A stretch of DNA of 41,909 nucleotides, from assembly GCA_020441225.1 (NCBI GenBank), contig JAGRMP010000037.1, positions 1 through 41,909 on the forward strand. The letters run 5' to 3'. The DNA is from Maritimibacter sp. (GTDB lineage Bacteria > Pseudomonadota > Alphaproteobacteria > Rhodobacterales > Rhodobacteraceae). A program made the translations under genes and the position numbers. Within the stretch, counting starts at the first letter, position 1, and each line of letters begins with the position of its first letter. The notes below the pieces were generated by a model. The model was not told where the DNA came from. It ran no database searches and worked only from the letters and a program-made list of their open reading frames with translations. Of the stretch, positions 15,935-24,548 are shown in pieces.

Positions 15935-17935
15935 ATGACCCCAGAAATCGGGCACTTTGCCCTGGCGTTGGCCTTCGCCTTGGCGTTGGTACAAAGCGTG
16001 TTTCCCATTTTCGGGGCCGGGCGTGGCAGTCTGCTCTTGATGCGATCCGCTCGCACGACGGCGATCGGGCAACTGATCCTGGTGGCCATTGCTTTCGGCG
16101 CATTGATGCGCAGTTTCATCGTCAGCGATTTCACCGTGGTGAATGTCGCCTCGAACTCGCATTCCCTGAAACCGCTGCTGTTCAAGATCGCCGGCACCTG
16201 GGGCAGCCATGAAGGATCGTTGCTGCTGTGGGTTCTGATCCTGACGGTATTCGGCGCCGCCGTGGCGGTGTTCGGCACAAACATTCCCGAACCGCTCAAG
16301 GCACGCACTTTGGCGGTACAGGCCTGGATCAGCACCGGGTTCCTGTCATTCATGTTGCTGACGTCGAACCCGTTCGAGCGCGTGTTCCCGCCGCCGGCCG
16401 ATGGTAACGACTTGAACCCGTTGTTGCAGGACGTGGGCCTCGCGATGCACCCGCCGTTTCTCTATCTGGGGTATGTCGGCTTCTCGATCGTGTTCTCCTT
16501 TGCCGTGGCCGCATTGCTGGAAGGCCGGGTCGATGCCGCCTGGGCGCGGTGGGTCCGGCCCTGGACCTTGGCTGCATGGATGTGCCTTACCGCTGGTATC
16601 GCGTTGGGGTCATGGTGGGCCTATTATGAGCTCGGATGGGGCGGTTGGTGGTTCTGGGATCCGGTCGAGAATGTCAGCTTCATGCCGTGGCTTCTGGGCA
16701 CCGCGCTGCTGCATTCGGCAATTGTCACGGAAAAGCGCGACGCCTTCAAAAGCTGGACGATCCTACTTGCGATCCTGACTTTCTCGCTGTCACTCCTGGG
16801 TACGTTCGTCGTGCGGTCGGGGATTCTCACCTCCGTCCACGCCTTCGCGGTGGATCCCGAACGCGGCCTCTACATCCTGTTATTGCTGATCCTGTCGATC
16901 GGGGGCTCTTTGGCTCTGTTCGCCTGGCGCGCTCCGATGATGGAACCGGGTGGCTTGTTCAAACCAATCAGCCGTGAGGCGGGCCTGTTGGTGAACAATT
17001 TGATCCTTGGCGCGGCGACCGGGACGGTTCTGTTTGGCACGCTCTACCCATTGTTCCTCGAGGCAGTTACCGGAGACAAGATCTCCGTCGGTCCGCCGTT
17101 TTTCAATGCGTCCTTTGTCCCGATGATGCTGCCGTTGATCTTTTTCATGGGGGCAGGGCCGTTCCTGAGCTGGAAGCGTGCTGATCTATCGGGCGTCTTG
17201 CAACGGGTCCGCTTCGTGTTTGTTGTGTCCATCCTTGCGACCCTTGTCGTTTGGTATCTCACCGCTGGTGGTCCTGTTCTGGCCTATGTCGTGATACTCT
17301 TGGCCACATGGCTCCTGCTCGCGACGCTGCGGGAATGGGCCACGCGCATCCGCTTGTTTGAAGTGCCCATTGCCGAAGCGATGCGTCGGGCGCGCAACCT
17401 CCCGCGCGCGTCCCACGGGATGACGTTGGCCCACGCGGGATTGGCCGTGGCTATCTTCGGCTTCACAGGTTCCAGCGCGTGGAAATCCGAAGAGGTCGTG
17501 TTTGTCGCCCCCGGCGCAACCATCGAGATCGCCGGTTTCGAAGTCGCGTTCAAAGGCGTGGACCGGGTCCCTGGCCCCAACTACATCGCTGATCGCGGCA
17601 CTCTGGACGTATTTCGGGACGGCCAACAGGTCACCACGCTGTATCCCGAGCGGCGATACTACCCGATTGCCGAGAGCACGACGACGGAGAGCGCCATCCG
17701 CTCGACGCCTGCCGGGGACCTTTATGCTTCGTTGGCGGAGCCTGCCTCGGAGGCCGCGGAAATGAGCGGAAACTGGACCTTGCGCATTCTGTACGAACCA
17801 CTTGTCATGTTCATTTGGCTCGGCGCGGTTTTCCTGATCGCTGGCGGCGCCATGTCGCTCTCCGACAGACGGCTCCGGGTCGGTGCCCCTCGGCGAAATC
17901 GCGCCCGCGCGACAACCGGACAGCCGGCGGAGTAG
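15935..17935 (+). CDS. ccmF: Cytochrome c haem lyase subunit CcmF
   Basis: A 666-residue polytopic membrane protein, full length for CcmF. The haem-handling WWD signature is present as WGGWWFWDPVENVSFMPWL (about residues 236-254). A long C-terminal periplasmic domain lies between about 545 and 625, with a final helix. CcmF is the core of the ligase that joins haem to the CxxCH cysteines of apocytochromes c. The start at ATG 15935 has AGGA upstream. It heads ccmF-ccmG-ccmH-ccmI, spaced by 3 bp or overlapping. The haem delivery genes ccmABCDE are not in the window, so this module must draw holo-CcmE from the chromosomal system. Confidence 0.95.
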   Translation: MTPEIGHFALALAFALALVQSVFPIFGAGRGSLLLMRSARTTAIGQLILVAIAFGALMRSFIVSDFTVVNVASNSHSLKPLLFKIAGTWGSHEGSLLLWVLILTVFGAAVAVFGTNIPEPLKARTLAVQAWISTGFLSFMLLTSNPFERVFPPPADGNDLNPLLQDVGLAMHPPFLYLGYVGFSIVFSFAVAALLEGRVDAAWARWVRPWTLAAWMCLTAGIALGSWWAYYELGWGGWWFWDPVENVSFMPWLLGTALLHSAIVTEKRDAFKSWTILLAILTFSLSLLGTFVVRSGILTSVHAFAVDPERGLYILLLLILSIGGSLALFAWRAPMMEPGGLFKPISREAGLLVNNLILGAATGTVLFGTLYPLFLEAVTGDKISVGPPFFNASFVPMMLPLIFFMGAGPFLSWKRADLSGVLQRVRFVFVVSILATLVVWYLTAGGPVLAYVVILLATWLLLATLREWATRIRLFEVPIAEAMRRARNLPRASHGMTLAHAGLAVAIFGFTGSSAWKSEEVVFVAPGATIEIAGFEVAFKGVDRVPGPNYIADRGTLDVFRDGQQVTTLYPERRYYPIAESTTTESAIRSTPAGDLYASLAEPASEAAEMSGNWTLRILYEPLVMFIWLGAVFLIAGGAMSLSDRRLRVGAPRRNRARATTGQPAE

Positions 17936-17938
17936 ACC

Positions 17939-18502
17939 ATGAGGAGAGTAATTGCCTTGCTGCCGCTGGCGGTCGCCCTGGTCTTTGGCGGTTTTTTCTT
18001 GTGGGGGTTAAACCCCGACAGGGATCCGAACGACATTCCGTCGGTCCTGATCTCCCAACCTGCGCCCTCGTTCGATTTGGCGCCGGTGGAAGGCGTTGCG
18101 GTCCCCGGCCTGTCGCGCACGGACCTTTCCGACAACGAGACCCCAGTTGTCGTGAATATTTTCGCATCGTGGTGTGTGCCATGCCGAGCCGAACATGCGG
18201 TTCTGACAAGCATGGTGGAGACGGACGGGATCAAGCTGTTCGGCATCAACTACAAGGACAAGCCTGAGGATGCCGCGCGCTGGCTCGAGGATCTTGGCAA
18301 CCCCTATGAGAGGATCGGGTCGGACTTCTCGGGACGCGCGGGGATCGAATGGGGCATTTCCGGCGTGCCGGAGACATTCATCGTCGGTCAAGACGGGACG
18401 GTGCTCTACCGCTATGTCGGGCCGGTTGTCGGCGAGGCGGCTATCGGCGAGTTCCGCGAGGCGCTTGTGCAAGCCGGGGCGTTGCCAAGGGAGGCGAAGT
18501 GA
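17939..18502 (+). CDS. ccmG: CcmG/DsbE thiol-disulfide oxidoreductase
   Basis: A 187-residue membrane-anchored thioredoxin-like protein. One N-terminal helix (5-22) precedes the active site W-C79-V-P-C82. The cis-Pro segment GVPETFIV and the acidic central region are typical of CcmG. It reduces the CxxCH thiols of apocytochromes, or CcmH, before haem attachment, using electrons from CcdA/DsbD; the ScsB-like reductase encoded at 20,780 could be its donor. It follows ccmF by 3 bp and overlaps ccmH (TGATG). Confidence 0.95.
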   Translation: MRRVIALLPLAVALVFGGFFLWGLNPDRDPNDIPSVLISQPAPSFDLAPVEGVAVPGLSRTDLSDNETPVVVNIFASWCVPCRAEHAVLTSMVETDGIKLFGINYKDKPEDAARWLEDLGNPYERIGSDFSGRAGIEWGISGVPETFIVGQDGTVLYRYVGPVVGEAAIGEFREALVQAGALPREAK

Positions 18503-18981
18503 TGCTGAAACGAAGTGTCTTGGCCCTGGTCTTGATGGTTGGCCTGCCGACTGTCGCCCAGGCGGTCGAACCGGACGAAGTGCTGGCCGACCCGGTTCTC
18601 GAAGCAAGGGCGCGCGAGATATCCAAAGGCCTGCGATGCGTGGTCTGTCTGAACCAGGACATCGACAGCTCGAATGCGGGTGTCGCGCGTGACCTGAGAT
18701 TGCTCGTACGCGAGCGCTTGGTTGCCGGCGACAGCGACGAGGAGGCGACCGCTTTCATTCAGGCGAGGTATGGCGACTACGTCCTCCTGAAGCCGCCGCT
18801 GAACGGCAAGACATATGTTCTCTGGATCGCCCCGCCGGCACTTGCCGTGATTGCCTTGGGGATTGGCGCCCTGATCCTGCGGCCTCGGCGAAAAAGGTCC
18901 GAGCTTGACGCCTTGACCGCTTCCGAAGAGCGCCAGCTCGCCCGTTTCATCAAATCGCATCAGGATGGAGGCGACACATGA
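18502..18981 (+). CDS. ccmH: Cytochrome c-type biogenesis protein CcmH (CcmL type)
   Basis: A 159-residue protein with a signal peptide (to about 21), a short periplasmic three-helix domain and one C-terminal membrane helix (about 105-125). The redox motif is L-R-C46-V-V-C49-L-N-Q; the family usually reads LRCxxCQNQ, so Gln is replaced by Leu at residue 50. CcmH takes part in reducing and presenting apocytochrome c to CcmF. Start and stop are coupled to ccmG and ccmI by overlaps. Confidence 0.94.
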   Translation: MLKRSVLALVLMVGLPTVAQAVEPDEVLADPVLEARAREISKGLRCVVCLNQDIDSSNAGVARDLRLLVRERLVAGDSDEEATAFIQARYGDYVLLKPPLNGKTYVLWIAPPALAVIALGIGALILRPRRKRSELDALTASEERQLARFIKSHQDGGDT

Positions 18982-20138
18982 TTTTTGCTTGGCTCGGTGT
19001 GCTGGCACTTCTGACCGTCGGTATCGTGGTTCTCCCGCTTTTCCGGCGAGGTGATGCGCCACATGCGATCGCGGATACGACACCGGCGGTCCTGATGGAC
19101 CAGTTGGACGAAGTGGAACGAGACCTGGCGCGCGGGATGATTTCCGAACCTGAAGCAAAGGCGGCGTCTCTCGAAATCAAGCGGCGAATTCTGTCCGTTG
19201 CACGGCGCCTGCAACCCCAAAAGCGTGGTTTGCGGGATGATACAAGCACCAGCATATGGTTCGCGGCAGCTTTCGTGCCGGTCGTCGCATTTTCCTACTA
19301 TGCGGTTATGGGGTCGCCGGAGATTTCAAGCCTGGCGTTCGCGGACCGCCAAACCGAGCGCGCAGAACAGCAGCGGATCGCAGACCTCACGGACCAGCTT
19401 TTCGATCGCTTGACCGCGGAGCCCGATGGTGGCGCCTCTGAGGGGTGGATGCTCTTGGGGCAGAGCTACTATCGGATGGGACGCTACGCAGATGCTGTGT
19501 CGGCGTTCGAGACCGTCACGGCCCGCGAGAACGCGACCTCGGCCGCGTTCTCGATGTTGGCGGAAGCCCTCATAGGCGCTGAACAAGGTGTGGTGACCCC
19601 CAAGGCGGAGGCGGCGGCGGACAAGGCCTTGGACCTTGACCCAACAAACCCTGCGGGCATGTTTTACAAGGCGATTGCGTTGGCGCAGAGGGGCGAGGAA
19701 GCGCGCGCATATGCCTTGTTGATAGACCGCCTGGAATCGAGCGACGGTTTCGCGCCCTGGATGGAATCCTTCGTGGCGCAGGCCAACCGAATTGGCGCTC
19801 AGATCGACCGCGAGGCGATAGCTTTGGCCGATTTCGCACCGATGGTTGCGCGCGGGCCAGGCCCGTCGTCCGAGGACATCGCTGCCGCCGGAGAGATGAG
19901 CGCGGAGGATCGGGGGGCGTTCATCCGATCGATGGTGGATCGATTGGCGAGCCGTCTCGAAGAAAACCCCGAAGATCTTGACGGGTGGTTGCGGCTGGCA
20001 AATGCCTACACGGTTCTCGGCGACAAGGCGCAGGCAATTGCGGCTTATGAGCAGGCTGACGGCTTGCTCTCGGACGCGTCCGGTGATGATCCGCGCAGGC
20101 AACAAATCAACCAAGCATTGTCAGAACTGAAGGATTGA
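18978..20138 (+). CDS. ccmI: CcmI apocytochrome c chaperone with TPR repeats
   Basis: A 386-residue protein with one or two N-terminal membrane helices (about 3-22 and 92-110), a cytoplasmic coiled segment, and a periplasmic TPR region (about 150-240 and 325-370, e.g. GWMLLGQSYYRMGRYADAVSAF). CcmI binds the C-terminal helix of apocytochromes and hands them to the CcmF/H ligase. The ATGA overlap with ccmH confirms the operon. Separate CcmI is the alphaproteobacterial arrangement. Confidence 0.93.
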   Translation: MIFAWLGVLALLTVGIVVLPLFRRGDAPHAIADTTPAVLMDQLDEVERDLARGMISEPEAKAASLEIKRRILSVARRLQPQKRGLRDDTSTSIWFAAAFVPVVAFSYYAVMGSPEISSLAFADRQTERAEQQRIADLTDQLFDRLTAEPDGGASEGWMLLGQSYYRMGRYADAVSAFETVTARENATSAAFSMLAEALIGAEQGVVTPKAEAAADKALDLDPTNPAGMFYKAIALAQRGEEARAYALLIDRLESSDGFAPWMESFVAQANRIGAQIDREAIALADFAPMVARGPGPSSEDIAAAGEMSAEDRGAFIRSMVDRLASRLEENPEDLDGWLRLANAYTVLGDKAQAIAAYEQADGLLSDASGDDPRRQQINQALSELKD

Positions 20139-20141
20139 CGC

Positions 20142-20741
20142 ATGAAACGACGCGAATTCATCGGAAGCGGGCTGGCCCTGGGCGCCTCAACGACGGCGGG
20201 CACGGTGCTGGCGCATACGGAAGGCTGGGACGCCCGCATCCCGGATTACGGCCTTCCCGAAGAATACCTGCCGCGTGAGGTTCGGCTTGAGGTTGAACTG
20301 GAGCCAAATGAAATCCACGTCGATCCTACGCAGTTCGCGTTATTCTGGACGCTTCCGAAGCAAAAGGCCATCAGATACACCGTGGGGATAGGTCGCCCGG
20401 GCCTGTATGAAGCCGGCGAGTTCTATGTCGGTGCCAAAAGCGAGTGGCCCAGTTGGCGTCCGACATCTGCGATGATCAGTCGGGAACCTCACCGCTACAA
20501 GCGATTTGAGGATGGCGTATCCGGAGGACTTCACAACCCCTTGGGTGCAAGGGCGCTTTATTTGTTTCAACCCGGCCGCGGGGACACATATCTGCGCATT
20601 CACGGGACCAACGATGCCTCGACCATTGCGAAGCGCGTTTCGAACGGATGTGCCCGGTTGGTGAATGACCAGCTGATAGACCTATATGATCGGGTGCCAA
20701 CGGAAACGCGGGTCGTACTATATCCCGCAGACCAAGTTTAA
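20142..20741 (+). CDS. YkuD/ErfK L,D-transpeptidase (first copy)
   Basis: A 199-residue exported protein with a Tat-like leader (KRREFIGSG). The YkuD catalytic core is at H154-G-T-N-D and SNGC170ARL, giving the H-x(15)-S-x-G-C signature. L,D-transpeptidases link peptidoglycan stems 3-3 or attach proteins to the wall by way of a Cys acyl-enzyme. It starts 3 bp after ccmI, so it belongs to the Ccm operon. A second, different member is encoded at 23,088. No LysM or other wall-binding domain is present. Confidence 0.9.
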   Translation: MKRREFIGSGLALGASTTAGTVLAHTEGWDARIPDYGLPEEYLPREVRLEVELEPNEIHVDPTQFALFWTLPKQKAIRYTVGIGRPGLYEAGEFYVGAKSEWPSWRPTSAMISREPHRYKRFEDGVSGGLHNPLGARALYLFQPGRGDTYLRIHGTNDASTIAKRVSNGCARLVNDQLIDLYDRVPTETRVVLYPADQV

Positions 20742-20779
20742 CAGGCCGCATCGAAAGTCCCGAAAACTGGCAGCCAGGT

Positions 20780-22921
20780 TCAATTCCCGAACAGTAGAGT
20801 GCCGGTCCGAACGGCGTTTGCGCCAGCGGTCTCGAAAGCCGCAAGCACCTCACTCGAGGAGAGTATCTCGGACAACACAATGCCTTCGGGTGCGCCCGGC
20901 CCGTAGACGGCGTTGAACGGAATCCCATAGCGGTTGTTGGTTTCGAGGAAACGAGAAATCCGCTCGTCGGGACGTGTCCAGTCAGCCTGCATGGCGGTCA
21001 CCTCGCCACCGACGAGAACCGACAGGACCGGGTCGCGCTCGAGAACAAGCGCCTTGTTGGCCTTGCAGGTCAGGCACCAGTCGGCGGTGACATCGAGGAA
21101 GATCGTTTCGCCGCGGGATACGCGGCGGGCGATTTCGCTGCGATCGAATGCAATCCAGGTAATCAGGTCGCGCCGGACATCGGTGGGAACTGATGCTTCC
21201 TTCGCCAGAATCTCGGCGGACACGATAGGCAGAACCGCCAGGACGATACCAGCGGCCAAACGCTGGACCGGTGGCATGACGGGGCGCGTGAGGAAAACGA
21301 TCAATACGGCCGCCAGGATGCCGACGATCACCGCAGCCAACGGCCCCGCAACACCATTCAGAACCCAAAGGAGCCAAAGCGCCGTCCCGAGGAGCAATAT
21401 CCCGAGGAATGCTTTCAGACCGATCATCCAACGCCCCGGTTTGGGCAACACGGCAATCATACCCGGCACCGCCGCGACCAGCAGATAGGGCAGTGCCAGG
21501 CCCAGGCCCAACGCCGAGAAGACAATCAGGATATCGACCCCGCGCCCCGCCAAGGCAAAGGCAATCGCAGTGCCGAGAAATGGCGCCGAGCACGGAGTCG
21601 CAAGGACGGCCCCGAACAGCCCGGTCGCAAAATCGGCGCCATAACCGGATCTTCCACCGGTTCCCGCCAAGCGCGATTGCCATGCGGACGGTATCGATAT
21701 TTCAAACAATCCGAACAGGTTGGCGGCGAAGACAGCGAGGACCAGGAACATCAGAGCGAGGAAGGCGGGGTTCTGAAACTGGATCCCCCAGCCGACGGCG
21801 ACGCCAAATTGTTGGAGCAAATACAGGATGGCTGCCAAGGTCCACATGAACACCATGACGCCGGCGGCGGCGGCGAGGAATCCCCGGCGCACGTGGCGCC
21901 GTTCGCGGCCATGGGATTTGAGCGTGGACGACAACTTGATCGACAACACGGGCAAAACACATGGCATCACGTTCAGGATCATCCCGCCCACGAACGCCGT
22001 GACCGCAATCCAGGCCAGTTGAGCGATCCCTGGGGCCATCAGGTCGAGCGTAAACGGCGGTTGCGGGGGCCCCGCGACCATTTTCGGGACAACGGTGAGA
22101 GCACGTTCGGCACCGTCCGTCACCGTCACGACGGGGGCGCTCGTGAACTCCCGGTCCGGCGTGAGAATGGGAATGCGCGCCCAGATCTGGCGGCCGTCGT
22201 TGCCAAGTCGGATATCGGGTTTTCCAAGGGCGACGTACTCTCCAAGTTCGACGAAGACATCCGGTGTGTCGAAGGCGGTGGAGCTTTGCAGCTCCAGGGT
22301 CAGAGATTGCCGTGCCGGGTCGATGTATGCCGCAACCGACGTGACGGCCGCCTGTTCCCCCTCCAGGGGAACGCGCGACACGAATTCTGCGATCCGAGAC
22401 GCCGAGACTGGGTCGATGCCTGTTCCCGCGGCGAGCGACAGCGACAAGTCGAACGTCTGCGGCACGCAGACCGTTGAGCATACCAACAAATCGACTTTGG
22501 CTTTCAGAACGGCCGGTTCTCCGGGCCGAGAAAGCTGAACTTGAAGGGGAAACACCACCGCGCCGTGATAGCCGAAGTTCTCGATGCCGAACGCTGTGAA
22601 CCTCTCAGGGGCGGGCCAGAGCATGTCGATGTTTTCGACATTGGTCGAGCCCGTCCAGTCGATCTGCGGTGCGGTGCCAACCTCGCCCGGAGAGCGCCAA
22701 TAGGTCTTCCAACCGTCCGCAAGTTCGAGATCAAGACCGACGGAGAGCGTCTCCGCCTCCGGCGGGACGGCGTCCTGCGCAGATATCAGCTTGGCGGTGA
22801 CGGCCGTCGACACGACTGACTCGGATGTCTCGCTGAGAGCTTCCCCTGCCGCGAAGACCCCCAGGCCAATAACCAGAAGGAAGAAAGAAAAAAACCTGCA
22901 AGATACGGCAGTTCTGCGCAT
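20780..22921 (-). CDS. ScsB/DsbD-family transmembrane thiol-disulfide reductase
   Basis: A 713-residue three-part reductase. The large N-terminal periplasmic domain contains the redox pair CSTVC (about residue 155). The central domain of about eight helices contains VMPCVLPVLS and ATPCSAPFLG, the electron-carrying Cys pair. The C-terminal periplasmic thioredoxin domain has DWCLTCKANK. Cytoplasmic thioredoxin electrons are passed to periplasmic partners. The long N-terminal domain resembles ScsB (suppressor of copper sensitivity) more than DsbD. I choose ATG 22921 because the signal peptide follows it and the likely promoter overlaps the upstream ATGs (22927, 22951, 22966). It stands convergent to the Ccm/L,D-transpeptidase operon and may feed CcmG and the DsbA-like proteins. 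Confidence 0.9.
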   Translation of the reverse strand: MRRTAVSCRFFSFFLLVIGLGVFAAGEALSETSESVVSTAVTAKLISAQDAVPPEAETLSVGLDLELADGWKTYWRSPGEVGTAPQIDWTGSTNVENIDMLWPAPERFTAFGIENFGYHGAVVFPLQVQLSRPGEPAVLKAKVDLLVCSTVCVPQTFDLSLSLAAGTGIDPVSASRIAEFVSRVPLEGEQAAVTSVAAYIDPARQSLTLELQSSTAFDTPDVFVELGEYVALGKPDIRLGNDGRQIWARIPILTPDREFTSAPVVTVTDGAERALTVVPKMVAGPPQPPFTLDLMAPGIAQLAWIAVTAFVGGMILNVMPCVLPVLSIKLSSTLKSHGRERRHVRRGFLAAAAGVMVFMWTLAAILYLLQQFGVAVGWGIQFQNPAFLALMFLVLAVFAANLFGLFEISIPSAWQSRLAGTGGRSGYGADFATGLFGAVLATPCSAPFLGTAIAFALAGRGVDILIVFSALGLGLALPYLLVAAVPGMIAVLPKPGRWMIGLKAFLGILLLGTALWLLWVLNGVAGPLAAVIVGILAAVLIVFLTRPVMPPVQRLAAGIVLAVLPIVSAEILAKEASVPTDVRRDLITWIAFDRSEIARRVSRGETIFLDVTADWCLTCKANKALVLERDPVLSVLVGGEVTAMQADWTRPDERISRFLETNNRYGIPFNAVYGPGAPEGIVLSEILSSSEVLAAFETAGANAVRTGTLLFGN

Positions 22922-22951
22922 GGCCATCTCGTTTTGACGTGGTGAAGCCAT

Positions 22952-22979
22952 ATGCGCGCTACGCATACCAAAAGGTCAA
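22952..22979 (-). promoter_or_regulatory. Probable promoter with inverted repeat before scsB-like gene
   Basis: On the minus strand TTGACC (22979-22974) is followed by a perfect 5-bp-arm palindrome, ATGCGtagcgCGCAT (22966-22952). Its position between a -35 and the expected -10 suggests a repressor or activator site. It also argues that translation starts downstream of it, at 22927 or 22921. Confidence 0.4.
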
Positions 22980-23087
22980 GGATACATATTGATACAATTC
23001 CGAAGGCCCCAATCCATTGATGCACAAGGCCATTGCGGCGAAACACGGGTTCGAGACCCAAACCAGCGTGGACTGTGGAGAGGCAAA

Positions 23088-23669
23088 ATGACAGGCGAAT
23101 GCAGGTTCGACAGGCGGACAGTGTTTCTTGGTGGGGCGGCTTTCTTGGCCACACCCGCGGTTTTGAGGGCACAAGATGTTCCGACCAACATCGAAAGGAC
23201 CTTGGTCCGTAGAAACATCTCTTCTTTCGTGGTCCATGACTGGCGGGACCATTTTGATCGCTTGGGCAAGGGCATTTTGCTGTCCGACACCAATACACGG
23301 GTTCTGCAACATTGGACCTCTGACGGTGAAATGCGGATCTATCCCACGTCGGTCCCGATGACGGAAGAACTCACCCGCCGCGGATACACCGAGGTCGTCG
23401 AGAAGCGGAAAAACCCCGGCTGGGCCCCGACGCCGTCGATGCGGAAGCGAAATCCGGAATGGCCGGCGTATATCGAGGGTGGGGATCCCATCAATCCCCT
23501 GGGGACGCGCGCGCTTTATTTGTCGTGGCAATATTACAGGATCCACGGAACACAGGATACGCGAAAAATCGGTCGGCGATCTTCGAACGGCTGCATTGGT
23601 CTGTTCAACGAAAAAATCGAAGAGGTCTATGACCGAACTCCGGTGGGCACCCAGGTCAAGTTGATCTGA
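23088..23669 (+). CDS. YkuD/ErfK L,D-transpeptidase (second copy)
   Basis: A 193-residue exported protein (leader DRRTVFLGGAAFLATPAV). The catalytic core is H153-G-T-Q-D and RRSSNGC169IGL. Start ATG 23088 is chosen for the GGAGAGG immediately upstream. It shares family but little sequence with the copy at 20,142, so the pair is not a recent duplication. It opens the plus-strand run of cytochromes c that continues to 26,031 and is divergent from the ScsB-like gene. Confidence 0.9.
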   Translation: MTGECRFDRRTVFLGGAAFLATPAVLRAQDVPTNIERTLVRRNISSFVVHDWRDHFDRLGKGILLSDTNTRVLQHWTSDGEMRIYPTSVPMTEELTRRGYTEVVEKRKNPGWAPTPSMRKRNPEWPAYIEGGDPINPLGTRALYLSWQYYRIHGTQDTRKIGRRSSNGCIGLFNEKIEEVYDRTPVGTQVKLI

Positions 23670-23702
23670 CAAAGAAAACCAGAACGCACTGAGGGTACTT
23701 GA

Positions 23703-24161
23703 ATGAGTAGATGGGAATTTCTCGTTGGCGGCGTTTTCCTCGCGGGTGTGACTATCGCCGGGTGGCAGATGCTTCAACCGGCGCCTGCTGCGCAGGGCCA
23801 CACCATGGTCCCGCCGGACACGAGCGACATCGCCGTCGGAGATCCGATCGTCACGGTCGGATTGCCGGCCGAACTTTCGGCCGACGGCACCCTTGGCAAA
23901 CGTGTATTCGATGCGAAATGCGCGGCGTGCCATGGCGACAACGCTGCCGGAAAAAACGGGCTCGCGCCGCCACTTGTCCACAAGACCTATGAGCCGGGCC
24001 ACCACTCCGACGAGGCTTTTCAACGGGCAGCACAAAATGGCGTCCAGGCCCACCACTGGGAATTTGGAAACATGCCCCCGGTATCCGGCCTGACTCGCAG
24101 CGATGTCCAGTATGTCGCGCGTTACGTCCGCGAACTTCAACGCGAGAACGGTATCAACTGA
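23703..24161 (+). CDS. Class I cytochrome c, membrane anchored
   Basis: A 152-residue protein with an N-terminal helix (about 5-21) that may act as anchor or signal, and one haem site C73-A-A-C76-H77. The likely axial Met is in GNMPPVSGL near residue 123. This is a mono-haem electron carrier facing the periplasm. Several His and Met residues surround the core (HHSDEAF, AHHWEFG). It overlaps the next gene (TGATGA), so the two are translated together. The same arrangement (small cytochrome beside a multicopper oxidase) recurs at 27,441. Confidence 0.88.
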   Translation: MSRWEFLVGGVFLAGVTIAGWQMLQPAPAAQGHTMVPPDTSDIAVGDPIVTVGLPAELSADGTLGKRVFDAKCAACHGDNAAGKNGLAPPLVHKTYEPGHHSDEAFQRAAQNGVQAHHWEFGNMPPVSGLTRSDVQYVARYVRELQRENGIN

Positions 24162-24511
24162 TGAAACGCCGGGGAGGTCGGGCAGCGGTCAACGTGATCT
24201 GCGCCATTCTATTAGGCGCGCTGATCGCCTTTCTAAGCTCCCCGGTTGAAGCTCAGTCACACTCGGGGTTTTCCGAGAACCAAGAGCTTGGTTCGGGCCA
24301 TTACGATGTGCCTGATCATTCCCATGGAGACGAGGTGCAGTCGGGGCATTGCCATCCCGGGCTGGACTGCTCCACGGTTGCCGCGTTTCCACTCAAAACT
24401 CACATGCCTGGGCAGTCCTTGCCTTGGACCAAGATTTCGCGGCTTTCCTGGCGCAAGTTGGTTGATTGGGTGCCGCCATCCGACACACCACCCCCGCGCG
24501 TTCTTTTCTGA
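24161..24511 (+). CDS. Exported His-rich small protein of unknown function
   Basis: A 116-residue protein with a clear signal peptide (helix about 9-30, cleavage near VEA). The mature part is rich in His and Cys (HYDVPDHSHGDEV, SGHCHPGLDC), suggesting metal binding. No family recognised. It is translationally coupled to the cytochrome gene before it. A periplasmic metal-binding or cytochrome-associated role is inferred only from composition and place. Confidence 0.65.
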   Translation: MKRRGGRAAVNVICAILLGALIAFLSSPVEAQSHSGFSENQELGSGHYDVPDHSHGDEVQSGHCHPGLDCSTVAAFPLKTHMPGQSLPWTKISRLSWRKLVDWVPPSDTPPPRVLF

Positions 24512-24548
24512 TCAAGAACCAAAACCCAACTGATCAAGGAAAGAACTG

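Noticed and set aside
20742..20779. Bidirectional terminator between the L,D-transpeptidase and ScsB-like genes
   Set aside because: The 38-bp convergent gap has no stable stem with a T-run.
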